Shown here: one piece after another, positions 25,940 through 33,706 of the stretch | Layout: each line of letters opens with the position of its first letter | Position numbering within the stretch: position 1 is the first letter of the stretch | DNA from: Neolewinella xylanilytica | GTDB taxonomy: Bacteria; Bacteroidota; Bacteroidia; Chitinophagales; Saprospiraceae | DNA: 64,000 bases | Direction of reading: 5' to 3' | NCBI RefSeq assembly: GCF_002934605.1 | Contig: NZ_PTJC01000008.1 | Coordinates: 36,895-100,894, forward strand | Translations under genes and position numbers: made by a program | The notes under the pieces: generated by a model | Told to the model about the DNA's origin: nothing | Databases searched by the model: none | The model's input: the letters and a program-made list of their open reading frames with translations, nothing else

Positions 25940-27328
25940 ATGAACCAACGTACGATAGCCAATACCGTATCGATCAGTGGGGTCGGACTGCATACCGGCC
26001 AGGAAGTGAATCTGGTATTCAAAGCCGCTCCCGAAGGACACGGGGTCAAATTCAAACGGGTGGACCTGGAAGACCAGCCCCTGATGAACGTCGACGTGAA
26101 CCGGGTAGTCAGCACCGAGCGGTCGACGACCCTGGGCAGCGGTGGCGCGACGGTTTCCACCATCGAACATTTGCTGAGCGCGCTCTCCGGCCTTCAGGTC
26201 GACAACGTCCTCATTGAGATCGACGGCGGTGAAGTGCCCATACTGGACGGCAGCGCCAGTCCTTTCGTGGCCCGCATTCTCGAGGCCGGGCTTGTCGAGC
26301 AGGAGGCCCCACGCGACTATTTCGTCGTAGAGGAGCCCATTACCTACCGGGACGAAGCCACCGGTTCGGAGATCGTCGCCCTACCCTACGATGGCTTCGA
26401 AGTGGTCTCGATGATCGATTTTGACAGCCCGGTGCTCGGTCAGCAGTACGCCACCCTCCGGGGCTACGAAGACTACGCCGAAGAGATTGCCCCCTGCCGC
26501 ACCTTCGTTTTCTTGCACGAGTTGGAATCTCTGTTCGAGCACGAGCTCATCCGGGGGGGTGACCTGACCAATGCCATCGTCATTGCCGACCGCCACGTGC
26601 CCCAGCCCCGGCTGAACGCCCTGGCGCAGAAGATGGGGAAGGAAACCGTTGAAGTCACCGAGCAGGGTATCCTGAATACCCTAGACCTTAAATTTCACAA
26701 CGAGCCGGCCCGGCATAAACTGCTGGACGTCATGGGCGACGTCAGCCTGCTCGGCGTACCCATCCGGGGGCGCATCCTGGCGACCAAACCCGGTCACCGT
26801 GTCAACGTAGCCTTTACCAAGCTGCTCAAGAAAGCTTATCTCGATCAACGGCGTCTGAAGGGACGGCCTCGTTATAACCCCAACGAGGAGCCGGTCTTCA
26901 CCACCGAGCAGATCCTGGAGGTCATGCCGCACCGCTACCCCTTCCTCCTCATCGACAAGATTATCGAGATGGGGGAGAATCACATCGTCGGCCTGAAGAA
27001 CCTCACCTTCAACGAAGCCTTTTTCCAGGGCCACTTCCCGAGCAATCACGTCATGCCCGGCGTATTGCAGATCGAGGCGATGGCGCAAACCGGCGGCCTG
27101 TTGGTACTCACCAAACAGGATGACCCCGGCAACTGGGACACGTACTTCCTCAAGATCGAAAACGCCAAATTCAAAAACTTTGTCGTCCCCGGCGATACGG
27201 TCCTGTTCAAAATGGAACTGATCGCGCCGGTGCGTAGGGGCATTTGCCAGATGCGGGGCACCGCCTACGTCGGGAACAAACTGGTTTCCGAGGCCGACCT
27301 CGTCGCGCAGATCGTCCGACGAAGCTGA
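25940..27328 (+). CDS. lpxC-fabZ: Bifunctional LpxC deacetylase / FabZ 3-hydroxyacyl-ACP dehydratase
   Basis: 462 residues, two enzymes in one chain, as is normal in Bacteroidota. Residues 1-305 are LpxC, the zinc deacetylase committing UDP-3-O-acyl-GlcNAc to lipid [41 protein letters not shown] (zinc His), [15 protein letters not shown] and [14 protein letters not shown] (zinc His/Asp). Residues ~318-462 are FabZ, which dehydrates 3-hydroxyacyl-[17 protein letters not shown] with the catalytic His and [20 protein letters not shown] with the catalytic Glu. It heads an operon with lpxA. No signal peptide; cytoplasmic, with LpxC at the inner membrane face. Confidence 0.97.
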   Translation: MNQRTIANTVSISGVGLHTGQEVNLVFKAAPEGHGVKFKRVDLEDQPLMNVDVNRVVSTERSTTLGSGGATVSTIEHLLSALSGLQVDNVLIEIDGGEVPILDGSASPFVARILEAGLVEQEAPRDYFVVEEPITYRDEATGSEIVALPYDGFEVVSMIDFDSPVLGQQYATLRGYEDYAEEIAPCRTFVFLHELESLFEHELIRGGDLTNAIVIADRHVPQPRLNALAQKMGKETVEVTEQGILNTLDLKFHNEPARHKLLDVMGDVSLLGVPIRGRILATKPGHRVNVAFTKLLKKAYLDQRRLKGRPRYNPNEEPVFTTEQILEVMPHRYPFLLIDKIIEMGENHIVGLKNLTFNEAFFQGHFPSNHVMPGVLQIEAMAQTGGLLVLTKQDDPGNWDTYFLKIENAKFKNFVVPGDTVLFKMELIAPVRRGICQMRGTAYVGNKLVSEADLVAQIVRRS

Positions 27329-27368
27329 TCCCCCACACCGCCCATTCCCTAATTTATCAAGCCCATTC

Positions 27369-28169
27369 ATGTCCATTCATTCTCTTAGCGTCGTCCACCC
27401 AAATGCAAAAATTGGCGCCGGCGTAACCGTAGGGCCGTTCTCCACCATCGAGGAGGACGTCGAGATTGGCGAGGGAACGGATATCGGGCCGAACGTTACT
27501 ATCTACGGCGGCGCCCGGATCGGGAAAAACGTCCGCATCTTCCCCGGGGCGGTAGTGGCCGCCATCCCCCAGGATCTTAAATTTCGGGGAGAATACTCCA
27601 CCGCCGAGATCGGCGACGGGACCACCATTCGGGAATTCGTTACCGTCAACCGCGGCACCGCCGCAGCCGGCACCACGCGGATCGGCAAGAATTGTCTGCT
27701 GATGGCTTACGCCCACGTTGCCCACGACTGCATCCTGGGTGATAACATCGTGATCGCAAATAACGTCAACCTTGCCGGCCACGTGACCCTGGAAGATTAC
27801 GTCATCATCGAGGGGCAGGTCGGCGTACAACAGTTCGTGCGGATCGGTCGTCACAGCTTCATTGCCGGTGGCAGCCTGGTACGTAAAAGCGTACCGCCCT
27901 ACATCCGCGCGGCCCGCGAGCCGTTGAGCTACATCGGGGTTAACCGCATCGGCCTCCAGCGCCGTGGCTTCACGATCACCCAGATCAACGCCATCCACGA
28001 AATCTACCGGATTCTTTTCGTTAAGGGACTCAACATCACCAACGCGGTAACGGAAATCGAGGCTTCGGTACCGGTGTCCGAGGAACGCGATGAGGTGATC
28101 GCCTTCATTAACGCGACCGAAAAAACCGGCATCATTCGTAGCTTCCAGGCCCTGGACGATGGCAACTGA
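27369..28169 (+). CDS. lpxA: UDP-N-acetylglucosamine O-acyltransferase LpxA
   Basis: 266 residues. First enzyme of lipid A synthesis, transferring a 3-hydroxyacyl chain from ACP to UDP-GlcNAc. The left-handed beta-helix is built of hexapeptide repeats from the N-terminus (VHPNAKIGAGVTVGPFSTIE) and includes the catalytic-His segment LMAYAHVAHDCILGDNIVIA and then NNVNLAGHVTLEDYVIIEGQ. The C-terminal helical domain starts near YIGVNRIGLQRRGFTITQIN. It follows lpxC-fabZ by 40 bases and overlaps the ABC gene downstream by 11 bases. lpxD and lpxB are not in the window. Confidence 0.96.
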   Translation: MSIHSLSVVHPNAKIGAGVTVGPFSTIEEDVEIGEGTDIGPNVTIYGGARIGKNVRIFPGAVVAAIPQDLKFRGEYSTAEIGDGTTIREFVTVNRGTAAAGTTRIGKNCLLMAYAHVAHDCILGDNIVIANNVNLAGHVTLEDYVIIEGQVGVQQFVRIGRHSFIAGGSLVRKSVPPYIRAAREPLSYIGVNRIGLQRRGFTITQINAIHEIYRILFVKGLNITNAVTEIEASVPVSEERDEVIAFINATEKTGIIRSFQALDDGN

Positions 28170-28785
28170 ACTGCCGGCAATGACCGTCCGAATGGAGGAC
28201 GTATCGAAGCGATTCGGCCGCCAGTGGGTTATCAAACAGTTTAGCGAAGCATTTCATACCGATACCATTTACGGTATTCGCGGTCGCAACGGTTCGGGTA
28301 AATCGACCCTGCTCCGAATGCTTTCCGGCCAGCTCAGCCCGAGCCGGGGCCGGGTCGTGTTCCAAAAGGCCGGCGTCGCTATCCCCCCAGACCGGATATA
28401 CCGCTACGTTAGCTGGACCGGCCCGTATTTCGAGGTCGTAGAGGAGTTGACCGTGCTGGAAATGCTCACCTTCCATTTCCGGCTGAAGCCAGCGGCGGAG
28501 GGCATGACGCCCGCCATTATCCTGGACCGGACCGGCTTAACCCCCTTCGCCGATCGGCCGCTGCTCGATTGCTCGTCTGGTATGCGACAACGCATCCTCC
28601 TGGCCACGGCACTCTACGCGGCGGCGCCGATTCTGCTGCTGGATGAACCTACCGTTACCCTCGACCGGGAAGCGGCCGAATGGTTCGAGGCGGAATTGCA
28701 GCGGTTTGCCGTCGGCCGGCTGACGGTAATCGCCAGCAACGACCCCCGCGACCTTAAGGCTTGCGCCTCGGTTACGGATTTGTAG
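28159..28785 (+). CDS. Orphan ABC transporter ATP-binding protein
   Basis: 208 residues from ATG 28159, overlapping lpxA by 11 bases (a later ATG at 28180 would avoid that). Walker A GRNGSGKSTLL and Walker B ILLLDEPTVTLD are intact, but the signature is degenerate: CSSGMRQRILLATALYAAAP instead of LSGGQ. No H-loop histidine is seen after IASNDPRDLK. It is short and ends early, so it may be a small export ATPase. No permease gene is beside it. Its position inside the lipid A operon suggests a link to envelope lipid or polysaccharide export, which remains inference. Confidence 0.8.
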   Translation: MATELPAMTVRMEDVSKRFGRQWVIKQFSEAFHTDTIYGIRGRNGSGKSTLLRMLSGQLSPSRGRVVFQKAGVAIPPDRIYRYVSWTGPYFEVVEELTVLEMLTFHFRLKPAAEGMTPAIILDRTGLTPFADRPLLDCSSGMRQRILLATALYAAAPILLLDEPTVTLDREAAEWFEAELQRFAVGRLTVIASNDPRDLKACASVTDL

Positions 28786-28831
28786 TGATTTAATTCAGAT
28801 ATTGCAGCCGCCCTCTGCGGCGAATCGCCCT

Positions 28832-29908
28832 ATGCTATTCAGTTACGCGGACAAAAGTACGCCCTTCACACTTAGCCCGGAAAGCCTCGATTGGCACCTG
28901 GGTAACGGCTGGTACCGTATGGGCTCGACCATTTTCACTACCCACTTTCTGTTCTTTAAAAATCGTCCCTACTCCGCCATCTGGATTCGCATCGATCTGC
29001 ACGGCTTCCGGTTTTCGAAGAGCCAACGGAAGCTGATGCGCAAGAACGCTCAGCTGTTCGATGTCCGGGTTGGCCCGAGCACCATCAATGACGAGCGAGA
29101 ATCCCTTTATCAGCGCTACGCGGACGGCTTCGACGGCCGCCTCTCGCCCACTATCGCCGACAGTCTGGAAGACTACGACAACGAAGTGGTCTTCAATACC
29201 TGGGAAACGACGGTACGGGAAAAGGTCAGTGGTCAGTTAGTCGCCTGCAGCTACTTCGATCTGGGCAGTGAATCGGCAGCCAGTATCCTCGGCATCTTCG
29301 ATCCGAACTTGCGTCACTTTAGCCTCGGTTACTACACCATGTTACTGGAAATGGAATACTGTCTCGAACAGGGTTTTCGGTACTACTATCCCGGTTACGT
29401 GGTGCCGGGCTACCAACGGTTCGACTATAAGTTACGCTTAGGGGACGCAGATTATTACGATATCCGAACCGATGCCTGGCAACCCTACCGAACCTTTGAC
29501 CCCCAAACGGAGGCGCCGGTAGAGGCCCAGGTAGCCGCGCTCACCGCCTTCGTGGAAGGTTTTAGTAGCGTCGGGCACAAGGTGCGGCTGAAGGTATATC
29601 CGCTCTTTGAAGCCGGCCTCTACGATATCTGGAATGACGATTACTTCCCCTACCCTTACCTGGTACCGCTAGGCCAAAAAGACAAGGCCCCCCTGGTGGT
29701 GGTGGCCTTCGATCCGAAGACCAGCAGCTATTACGTGATGGAATGCCGGCACATGGTCCAGACCCAATTATTGTTTAACGCGGAGTATCTTCAATCTTTT
29801 GAAGCCGACCAGTTCGTGACCGACCTGCTTGCCGTGCGCCTCTTGCTGGCGAAGAGCAAACAGCTCGACGCCATTCTCGATTATTGCCGCTCACTGAACA
29901 TTCGGTAG
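28832..29908 (+). CDS. Arginyl-tRNA-protein transferase-like protein
   Basis: 358 residues from ATG 28832; a TTG at 28802 would extend it by ten. The segment FRFSKSQRKLMRKNAQLFDV and, later, GIFDPNLRHFSLGYYTMLLE, EYCLEQGFRYYYPGYVVPG and YQRFDYKLRLG follow the layout of the ATE (arginyl/leucyl-tRNA-protein transferase) C-terminal domain, which uses a GNAT-like fold to add an amino acid to protein N-termini. The typical N-terminal cysteine cluster of ATE proteins is absent. Bacteroidota carry such ATE-like proteins of unknown substrate. It lies 46 bases after the orphan ABC gene and converges with a small membrane protein gene, overlapping it by 18 bases. Confidence 0.75.
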   Translation: MLFSYADKSTPFTLSPESLDWHLGNGWYRMGSTIFTTHFLFFKNRPYSAIWIRIDLHGFRFSKSQRKLMRKNAQLFDVRVGPSTINDERESLYQRYADGFDGRLSPTIADSLEDYDNEVVFNTWETTVREKVSGQLVACSYFDLGSESAASILGIFDPNLRHFSLGYYTMLLEMEYCLEQGFRYYYPGYVVPGYQRFDYKLRLGDADYYDIRTDAWQPYRTFDPQTEAPVEAQVAALTAFVEGFSSVGHKVRLKVYPLFEAGLYDIWNDDYFPYPYLVPLGQKDKAPLVVVAFDPKTSSYYVMECRHMVQTQLLFNAEYLQSFEADQFVTDLLAVRLLLAKSKQLDAILDYCRSLNIR

Positions 29909-30103
29909 CTCCGGCATTTTACAATCTTCCTCTGGCGATTTTCCGCAGACGTCGCACTTACCGATCTTGTTGGTCAACATGGGGTTGTTGCTGGCGCAGG
30001 TCCCCCGAAACTCGCTTCCGGTTAGCAAATGCCTGATGTTGATGAGCACGAAGCTAAGGGCGAATACGCCGAAGATGATTGCGAAAAGGGTAAGAAAATC
30101 CAT
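29891..30103 (-). CDS. Small membrane protein of Bacteroidota with GTCASNNP and CDVCG motifs
   Basis: 70 residues: one membrane segment (MDFLTLFAIIFGVFALSFVL), then EFRGTCASNNPMLTNKIGKC and DVCGKSPEEDCKMPEL with four cysteines. This form, with GTCASNNP and a CxxC-like CDVCG, is a recurrent short protein in Bacteroidota genomes, usually annotated only as a membrane or secreted protein. The cysteines suggest a metal or redox site facing one side of the membrane; nothing more is known. Its 3' end overlaps the end of the ATE-like gene by 18 bases. Confidence 0.8.
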   Translation of the reverse strand: MDFLTLFAIIFGVFALSFVLINIRHLLTGSEFRGTCASNNPMLTNKIGKCDVCGKSPEEDCKMPELPNVQ

Positions 30104-30179
30104 TGGTCCGAGTTGGGGTTACCCTTTTAAAACGATTTGCTCCCTTGATGGTTGGACGGGGGCGGGCCGAACGAAAAAA

Positions 30180-30207
30180 GAGGGTTCGGGCCGTAGCCCA
30201 AACCCTC
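30180..30207 (-). terminator. Intrinsic terminator reading on the minus strand
   Basis: A 12-bp stem with one mismatch (GAGGGTTTGGGC / GCCCGAACCCTC on the minus strand) and a four-base loop is followed on the minus strand by TTTTTT. It would end a transcript coming from higher coordinates, but no minus-strand protein gene lies between it and 31040, so a short RNA is implied. Confidence 0.65.
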
Positions 30208-30268
30208 CAGAAAAACACCTAAAACCCATATTCTTAATGCGTGCGCGCCTTATGCTGACAGCAGCCAG

Positions 30269-30328
30269 TTACCGCTTGCGGTGGTCTGGGGCTCCTTGTC
30301 TTCTCGGAAAGGGCGGCGCGGTACGCAT
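30269..30328 (-). other. Possible 19-codon leader ORF
   Basis: On the minus strand ATG at 30328 opens 19 codons (MRTAPPFPRRQGAPDHRKR) followed by TAA. It is very basic and proline-rich. It is flanked upstream by the 22-bp palindrome and downstream by the terminator, a layout like a leader peptide or small RNA with an embedded ORF. There is no other evidence of translation. Confidence 0.3.
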
Positions 30329-30357
30329 GGTGATTCTTTTGGTACTCGTGAAGCAGC

Positions 30358-30379
30358 AACCTCACCAATTGGTGAGGTT
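30358..30379. promoter_or_regulatory. 22-bp perfect palindrome, possible operator
   Basis: Half-site AACCTCACCAA is followed directly by its exact reverse complement, with no spacer. It lies in the gene-poor 349-base stretch, 74 bases before the FMN-oxidase-like gene. A perfect palindrome of this size suggests a dimeric regulator site; a cruciform or terminator stem is an alternative, though there is no loop and no T-run adjoining. Confidence 0.45.
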
Positions 30380-30452
30380 ATTAGTACATACGTATAAAAC
30401 TAAGAAAACTGTTTACATGTACCGATATTTAATGCCGTAAAAGTAAAAAAAT

Positions 30453-31055
30453 TTGAGCGATCCCTTCCTATCCGTTGCACCCGCGCTCTGGCGGGAGGCC
30501 TGGCAACTGCTGGCCGCCTCCACGACATCGGATACCCCCCCCTTTGCCACGGCTGCGCTGGCCACCACGGAGAACGCGCAAGTGGCTCGTCCCCGTACGG
30601 TTATCTTGCGGGACTGCGACCCGACCGAGGGTCGACTGACCTGCTACTCCGACCGGCGCGCCATCAAAGTCAAACACCTGGAGGAGGGATCCGAATTTTC
30701 TTACCTCTGCTGGGATCCGAAAACCAGCATCCAATTTTCGGGAGGCGGACCCACCCGACTCGCCAGCCAGGCGGACCACGAGCGGATCTTTGCCGGACTG
30801 GCGAAGCATTCTCGCAAGGCGTACGCTACCGAAGCCGCGCCCGGCACCCCCCTTCCCAACCCCGCGACCGGCTTGCCCGACGACTGGAAAGATCGGACCC
30901 TACCGGAAACGGATTATGCCCTCGCCAATTTTGGCATCTTCGTTACCCGACTACGCTGGGCGGAGGTGGTAAAATTGGATCGCGAAGGCAATACCCGCCT
31001 GGCCGCCCGGCGGGGAAACGGAGGTGACTGGAGCTTTCATTACCTGGTCCCCTGA
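30453..31055 (+). CDS. Pyridoxamine 5'-phosphate oxidase family FMN-binding protein
   Basis: 200 residues. The start is a TTG at 30453 after an A-rich stretch; no ATG is available that keeps the full domain. The sequence ATTENAQVARPRTVILRDCD, LTCYSDRRAIKVKHLEEGSE, FSYLCWDPKTSIQFSGGGPT and the C-terminal ANFGIFVTRLRWAEVVKLDR show the split-barrel FMN-binding fold of the PNPOx family, closest in style to the Alr4036-like group. True PdxH ends with a W..RLAP-type tail; here it is WSFHYLVP, so vitamin B6 oxidation is not certain. It overlaps the convergent Rieske gene by 16 bases. Confidence 0.8.
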   Translation: MSDPFLSVAPALWREAWQLLAASTTSDTPPFATAALATTENAQVARPRTVILRDCDPTEGRLTCYSDRRAIKVKHLEEGSEFSYLCWDPKTSIQFSGGGPTRLASQADHERIFAGLAKHSRKAYATEAAPGTPLPNPATGLPDDWKDRTLPETDYALANFGIFVTRLRWAEVVKLDREGNTRLAARRGNGGDWSFHYLVP

Positions 31056-32629
31056 ACGGAGCGGCAAATGCCCGTCCAGTCCCGGCCGGATAGCTGATCG
31101 ACCGCCGGCATCTTACCCAGGGCCATGAGTTCATTGACCGCGGCCACGTCCGTATCCCGTTGTACGCCCAAACAGGCCTGCACGTGACGATCCTTTACGT
31201 AGAAAGCGAGGAACGGTCCTTTCCCCGGCGTGCCGTCGAAGACGATATTGTCGTAATCGGTACCGTGGCCCACGTAGCGCAAGTTGGTTCCCTGTTGGTT
31301 CGTCCAGAAGTAAGGCACCATGGTGTAGGCTTCCGATGAACCGGCCATGTTCCTGCCGGCAATACGCCCCTGTTGGCCGGCTACCTTCCAGTGTTCGATC
31401 CGGACCATCCCCTCCCGGTCGGGGTAGGTGGCGATGTCACCCGCCGCCCAGGCACCATCGCCGTGTACCGCCAGGTGTCCATCTACGGTAAGGCTATGGT
31501 CGTCGCGAAAAGCCACGCCTTCGACGTAGTCGGTTGCCGGCGCCACCCCGATGCCAACGACCACGAGATCGGCGGGTAATTCTTCCCCATTGTCGAGCAC
31601 TACCCCAACCGCATGACCGTCGCGTCCCTTTACCTCCTGCACCCTGCGCTCCAGCTGGAAGGCGACGCCCTCTTTTTCGTGGAGCTGCTTTACGAAAGCA
31701 CCTACCTGCTGCCCGAATACCTTTTCGAAGAGTATGCGGTCGGGAGTTACGACGGTAATGGTGGCCCCCCGCTTGCCGAGGCTCATGGCCGTTTCCAGGC
31801 CGATGAAGCTTCCCCCGATAATGACGACCCGGGTTTCTTTACCGGCTTTCTTGCACGTTTCCAGGGCGTCTTTGGCTTCCCTGATCGTATGTACGCCTTT
31901 CAGGTCGGCCCCGGGCACGTCCAACTGCCGGGGTTTACCACCGGTGGCCATTAGTACTCGGTCGTAGGTGATCCGCTCATCGTTGGCCAGGGTGATTTCC
32001 TTCCGTTGGAGGTGCAGCTTTTGCACCCGCGCTCCGGCGCGAAACGTCACGCCGATCTTGGTGTAGAAGTCCGCGTCGCGCAGTGGGAGGCTGTACACGG
32101 AGTCGTCGCCTTGCATAAAATTCTTGCTGACTTTGGTGCGGTCGTAGGGAGGCAGTTCCTCCTCCCCCAGCATCAGTATCGAACCTTCCCGGTCGGCGGA
32201 GCGAATGGCTTCTACCGCGTAGGCGGCCGCCGTTCCTCCACCCACGACCACGTAAGTGTAGTGACCCGGTTCGGTTGCTTTCGCCCCTGAGCGGGAAGGA
32301 ATGGATTCGGGTCCGTTACGAACCACCGGCTCCTCACTGACCTGAATCTGGCCGTCTTCGATTCGGACCTCGAAGCGCGGAAGGCCGTCCATTCCCGGAG
32401 CCTCGAGTTGCTCGCCGGTGCGAATATCGAAGCAGGCGTGGTGAAACGGACAGCGTAAGCGGTGCTCGCAGAGGGCACCCTTGTCTAGTGGTAAGTGGTA
32501 ATGGCTGCACTTATTTTCAACGGCAAATACTTCTCCCTGCACGTTGGCCAGTAACACGTCATAGTTACCGACTTTCACTTTATGGAGGTGGCCGTCGGGA
32601 AGTTGCGAAAGGGAAAGTACGGGTGTCAT
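31040..32629 (-). CDS. Rieske-FAD oxidoreductase (AIFM3/ferredoxin reductase-like)
   Basis: 529 residues. Residues 1-105 form a Rieske [2Fe-2S] domain with C41-S-H43 and C60-P-F-H63 ligands (ENKCSHYHLPLDKG, LRCPFHHACFDIRTGE). The rest is a pyridine nucleotide-disulfide oxidoreductase: FAD-binding YVVVGGGTAAAYAVEAIRSA, NAD-binding VVIIGGSFIGLETAMSLGKR, ATGGKPRQL and the second FAD segment WAAGDIATYP. The arrangement matches AIFM3-like proteins and ferredoxin/rubredoxin reductases that pass electrons from NAD(P)H. The acceptor is unknown. It is third in a minus-strand run after a subtilase and selD, 41 bases behind selD. Confidence 0.92.
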   Translation of the reverse strand: MTPVLSLSQLPDGHLHKVKVGNYDVLLANVQGEVFAVENKCSHYHLPLDKGALCEHRLRCPFHHACFDIRTGEQLEAPGMDGLPRFEVRIEDGQIQVSEEPVVRNGPESIPSRSGAKATEPGHYTYVVVGGGTAAAYAVEAIRSADREGSILMLGEEELPPYDRTKVSKNFMQGDDSVYSLPLRDADFYTKIGVTFRAGARVQKLHLQRKEITLANDERITYDRVLMATGGKPRQLDVPGADLKGVHTIREAKDALETCKKAGKETRVVIIGGSFIGLETAMSLGKRGATITVVTPDRILFEKVFGQQVGAFVKQLHEKEGVAFQLERRVQEVKGRDGHAVGVVLDNGEELPADLVVVGIGVAPATDYVEGVAFRDDHSLTVDGHLAVHGDGAWAAGDIATYPDREGMVRIEHWKVAGQQGRIAGRNMAGSSEAYTMVPYFWTNQQGTNLRYVGHGTDYDNIVFDGTPGKGPFLAFYVKDRHVQACLGVQRDTDVAAVNELMALGKMPAVDQLSGRDWTGICRSVQGTR

Positions 32630-32670
32630 CGGGGTAGTTTTGCCATATAAGCACTACCCCGCCGATTGGT

Positions 32671-33705
32671 TCACACTACTTCGACCAGCACCCCCGGCCT
32701 GCCGGGCTCCATGCTTCCGAGGGGGGCAATTAAGAGGTCCTGTTCGGCACAGATCCGCTCGAAGGCAGCCGCCGCGTCCGGACGCACGGCCACCAGCAGG
32801 CCACCGCTGGTTTGCGGGTCGGCGAGTAAGTACTGTTGGCGGTCATTGTTGAGTCGGATCTTGTGGCCGTAGCTGGCGAAGTTCCGTTTTGTCCCGCCCG
32901 GGATACAGCCCTGGGAGAGGTAATAATCTAACACGGCTACGTCGATTAATGGCACGCGGTCCATTTCCACCCGGGCGGAGGTACCGCTGGCGGCGCACAT
33001 CTCGCTGAGGTGGCCGAGCAGGCCGAAGCCCGTCACGTCCGTCATTGAGTGGACGCCGTCGATCCCGGCTAGAACGGGACCGATGTCATTCAGTCGCACC
33101 ATTTGCTCGGTAGCCAGAAGGGCATCGCGGTCGCGCAATTTTTTCTGCTTCTGAGCCGTACTCAGGATACCGACGCCGAGGGGTTTGGTGAGGTACAGCA
33201 GGTCGCCCACCCGGGCGCCGCCGTTTTTCTTTAGTCGGTCGATGGAAACTCTGCCGGTTACGGCCAGACCGAAAATCGGTTCGGGGCTGTCGATGCTGTG
33301 TCCTCCGGCCAGTGGAATACCGGCATCGGCGCAGGCTTGTCGCCCGCCTTCGACTACCTGTCCGGCGACTTCGGGGGGCAGCTTATCCACCGGCCAGCCC
33401 AAAATGGCGATGGCCATCAGCGGCGTTCCGCCCATGGCGTAAACGTCGCTGATGGCGTTCGTCGCCGCGATACGACCGAAAGTCAACGGGTCGTCGACGA
33501 TCGGCATGAAAAAGTCGGTCGTACTGATCGCCGCGGTGCCGTCGCCGAGGTCGTAGACGGCGGCATCGTCACGTTCGGAGTTTCCGACGAGCAGATGGGG
33601 AAAGGGACTACCGGGGGCCGTCTGGGCCAGGATCTGGTCCAATACGGCCGGAGCAATCTTACAACCGCAACCCGCGCCATGGGAAAATTCCGTCAGTTTG
33701 ATCAT
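32671..33705 (-). CDS. selD: Selenide, water dikinase (selenophosphate synthase), cysteine form
   Basis: 344 residues. Makes selenophosphate from selenide and ATP. The catalytic loop at the N-terminus, [16 protein letters not shown], has Cys13 and Lys16 where some bacteria use selenocysteine. Further support: [76 protein letters not shown] and [13 protein letters not shown], all standard SelD motifs. selA, selB, tRNA-Sec and the selenouridine synthase gene are not visible here, so the use of selenophosphate (selenouridine in tRNA or selenocysteine) is not shown. It begins one base after the subtilase stop. Confidence 0.96.
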   Translation of the reverse strand: MIKLTEFSHGAGCGCKIAPAVLDQILAQTAPGSPFPHLLVGNSERDDAAVYDLGDGTAAISTTDFFMPIVDDPLTFGRIAATNAISDVYAMGGTPLMAIAILGWPVDKLPPEVAGQVVEGGRQACADAGIPLAGGHSIDSPEPIFGLAVTGRVSIDRLKKNGGARVGDLLYLTKPLGVGILSTAQKQKKLRDRDALLATEQMVRLNDIGPVLAGIDGVHSMTDVTGFGLLGHLSEMCAASGTSARVEMDRVPLIDVAVLDYYLSQGCIPGGTKRNFASYGHKIRLNNDRQQYLLADPQTSGGLLVAVRPDAAAAFERICAEQDLLIAPLGSMEPGRPGVLVEVV

Positions 33706-33706
33706 A

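Larger units (their letters stand above)
30104..30452. other. Gene-poor 349-base region with RNA-like structure
   Basis: No protein gene of normal size is seen. The region holds, in minus-strand order, a 22-bp palindrome (30358-30379), a 19-codon ORF (30269-30328), a short ACCGC/GCGGT hairpin (about 30271-30282) and a strong terminator (30180-30207). Together these look like a minus-strand small RNA or attenuator unit of about 200 bases. The 70 bases before 30453 are AT-rich and probably hold the promoter of the plus-strand gene. Confidence 0.45.

Noticed and set aside
32635..32642. TAGTTTTG matching the -7 consensus on the plus strand
   Set aside because: It points away from the minus-strand Rieske gene and toward no plus-strand gene; chance matches of this degenerate 8-mer are expected many times in 64 kb. 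The same applies to TAATTTTG at 19982-19989 near ribH.
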